This document shows, piece by piece, positions 62,538-64,000 of a stretch of DNA of 64,000 nt. Position 1 is the stretch's first letter, and the number at the start of each line of letters is the position of its first letter. The notes below the pieces were generated by a model that was not told the origin of the DNA, made no database searches, and saw only the letters and a list, made by a program, of their open reading frames with translations. The stretch is from Archangium primigenium (GTDB lineage Bacteria; Myxococcota; Myxococcia; Myxococcales; Myxococcaceae), in NCBI RefSeq assembly GCF_016904885.1, contig NZ_JADWYI010000001.1, positions 9,404,834-9,468,833 of the forward strand. Direction: 5' to 3'. Both the position numbers and the translations under genes were made by a program.

Positions 62538-64000
62538 TCACAGCTTGAAGGGGAACTCGACCTGCCCTTCGTCGCAGAAGAGCCCCACGCGATCGGCCTT
62601 CACGAAGGGTCCGCCCGGCACGCCCTGCTCGAAGTTCCCGAGCGTCACCTCGCGGGAGGTGCCCGGTGCCATGCCCCCCAGCTTGAGCATCTTGCGGCCC
62701 TGGGCCACGAGGATGCAGTGGCTCCAGACGATGGTGTCCGTGTTGGTCACCTCGAACGTCTTGCGCAGCGGCGAGAAGCTGCGGTCCGCGATGCGGCCCT
62801 TGAGCTCCCGGCGCGCGGCGGGCGTACCGGCTTCGGCGGGCTTGGGCGGCGCCTTGGGCGTCACCACGGGCTCGGGCACCGCCACGGTCGGCGGCTCGGC
62901 CGGCACCGTGTACTTCACCGGCACGGCGGCGGCGGCGGGCAACACCACGAGCCGCTCCGACTGATCCGCCCGGCGCACCCGGGCATCCGCGAACACCACG
63001 GTGCGCCGCTCGGACACCTGGGTGACCTTGGCCTCGCCCAGAAGCCTCGCCTTGCCATCGCGCACGGGCCCCGCCACCACCTGGACGACGCTGCCCGGCC
63101 GCAGGCCCTCCGTCTGCCCGTCGAGGACGAAGGACCTGGCGTCCCGACCGGGCCGCAGCGCCATCACGTGCTCGGCGGCGACGAGCCGGGAAGCGCGCGC
63201 CGGAGCGCTGTCCGCCACGGCCCGGGGCTCCTCCTCGGGCGGGCCCCCCACGGGAGGAGGGGGTGGGGGCGGCGGCATGCTGTTCGGAGGGGGAGGCCCC
63301 CGCGGCGGAGGCGGCGGCGGTCGCTCCGGGCCGCCGGACGGAGGCGCGTGGGCCCCCGGGTCTCCGAACATGCCCTGGGGGGGCGGGGGCCGCGGGGCCT
63401 GGGCCCAGGCCGCCGGAGGAGGCGGACGCCGGTTCATCATCACCGCGGTGACGCCCGCCGAGGCGCCCACCAACCCGAGCGCGCCCAGGAGGATCGCCGC
63501 CGTCCAGCCCTTGCGACCCGGGCCCTGGGGGATGACGGTCTCGGCGGTCACCGGGACGGCCACCACGGGCACGGCGGTGCGGCTGTCCGCGCGCACCATG
63601 GTGGACGCGAAGCCGATGCCCGAGCCGTCATCGGGCCCGGGGGCCTGGATGAGGGTGTTGAGCGGCTGGCCCGTGGGGCCCAGGGGCGCCGGGGGCGGCG
63701 TGCGGCGCAACCCCGGGCTCGACGAGAGCCGCGACAGGAGCTGGCGCTGCGAGGCGAAGGCCTCGGGACAGAGCGCGCGCACGAAGGCGCCCACTTCCTC
63801 GGCGCCCAGGGAGCCCCCCAGGCGCAGCAGCTGCTCGCTCAGCGCGCGGGCGAAGTCGTCGGTGCGGGTGTAGCGATCCGCGGGCGAGGGCGCGAGCGCG
63901 CGGCGCACCACGGCGTCCAGCGCGGGATCCACGTCGGGCCGCAGCTCGTGCAGCGCGGGCACGACGGGGTTGGACATGGCCGCCATCATCTCGCCCACCG
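62538..64000 (-). CDS. Ser/Thr protein kinase, C-terminal part, cut by window end
   Basis: The open frame continues past the right edge, so the N-terminal kinase lobe is missing. The visible start is the last kinase helices (HELRPDVDPALDAVVRRALA, PSPADRYTRTDDFARALS), a text common to myxobacterial kinases. A linker leads to one membrane segment (GWTAAILLGALGLVGASAGV). A very Pro-rich stretch follows (PPPPPPRGPPPPN and similar), then a C-terminal region with beta strands (VVQVVAGPVRDGKARLLGEA, RRTVVFADARVRRADQS, FEVTNTDTIVWSHCILV). The last part resembles a small Ig-like or C2-like fold but I cannot name it. It ends at 62538, 18 bases from the convergent receptor stop. Confidence 0.82.
   Translation of the reverse strand, partial: VGEMMAAMSNPVVPALHELRPDVDPALDAVVRRALAPSPADRYTRTDDFARALSEQLLRLGGSLGAEEVGAFVRALCPEAFASQRQLLSRLSSSPGLRRTPPPAPLGPTGQPLNTLIQAPGPDDGSGIGFASTMVRADSRTAVPVVAVPVTAETVIPQGPGRKGWTAAILLGALGLVGASAGVTAVMMNRRPPPPAAWAQAPRPPPPQGMFGDPGAHAPPSGGPERPPPPPPRGPPPPNSMPPPPPPPPVGGPPEEEPRAVADSAPARASRLVAAEHVMALRPGRDARSFVLDGQTEGLRPGSVVQVVAGPVRDGKARLLGEAKVTQVSERRTVVFADARVRRADQSERLVVLPAAAAVPVKYTVPAEPPTVAVPEPVVTPKAPPKPAEAGTPAARRELKGRIADRSFSPLRKTFEVTNTDTIVWSHCILVAQGRKMLKLGGMAPGTSREVTLGNFEQGVPGGPFVKADRVGLFCDEGQVEFPFKL

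Overview
The window is GC-rich chromosomal DNA of a fruiting-body myxobacterium, most likely suborder Cystobacterineae (Archangium, Cystobacter, Melittangium or Myxococcus relatives). The grounds are very high G+C with strong third-position bias, many Ser/Thr kinases with PEGA or proline-rich tails, several hybrid histidine kinases, numerous lipoproteins, a DUF2378/TIGR02265 protein, an M57-type metalloprotease, and a SitA-like lipoprotein toxin with an immunity gene. I found no rRNA, tRNA, CRISPR array, insertion sequence or phage structural gene. Gene density is high, and only two stretches over 300 bp lack a gene: 40198-41089 and 46442-46788.

Layout. 1-3500: overlapping minus-strand genes for an HhH-domain envelope protein, a lamin-tail lipoprotein and an SNase-fold lipoprotein (cut by the window start). 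3600-9860: NHL-like lipoprotein, TVP38-type membrane protein, esterase, ATP-grasp enzyme, zinc alcohol dehydrogenase and LysR regulator. 9865-13976: an accessory island, visibly less GC-rich, with a Tox-REase-5 lipoprotein toxin, an Imm52-like immunity protein, and a converging pair of an OLD-like ATPase and a TOPRIM-like protein. 14061-17651: EttA and an ABC-2 exporter. 17744-23631: a signalling block with a PEGA Ser/Thr kinase, a REC-histidine kinase overlapping a double-domain KaiC-like ATPase, and a PAS hybrid kinase. 23751-35703: secreted carbohydrate-binding protein, TreZ, ClpX-like ATPase, LamG protein, small membrane and lipoproteins, LysM amidase, metalloprotease and DUF2378 protein. 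35857-40197: one gene fusing a type IA topoisomerase to a RecQ helicase with HRDC. 41090-50731: aminotransferase, AMIN-like lipoprotein, 4-alpha-glucanotransferase, MpaB-type oxygenase, an OmpR/histidine-kinase pair, an unknown protein and an AAC(3)-like acetyltransferase. 50793-64000: an M55 peptidase fused to a helical domain, Cys-rich lipoprotein, SMP-30 lactonase, kinase-STAND fusion, receiver protein, large lipoprotein, HIT protein, TPR-PEGA-TonB receptor, and the C-terminal part of another Ser/Thr kinase.

The most interesting items are the toxin/immunity plus ATPase/TOPRIM island at 9865-13976, the TopoIII-RecQ single-chain fusion, the KaiC-like/REC-kinase overlapping pair, the M55 fusion, and the gene-poor stretch at 40198-41089 that ends in a strong plus-strand terminator. 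All assignments rest on reading motifs by eye; no database search was run.
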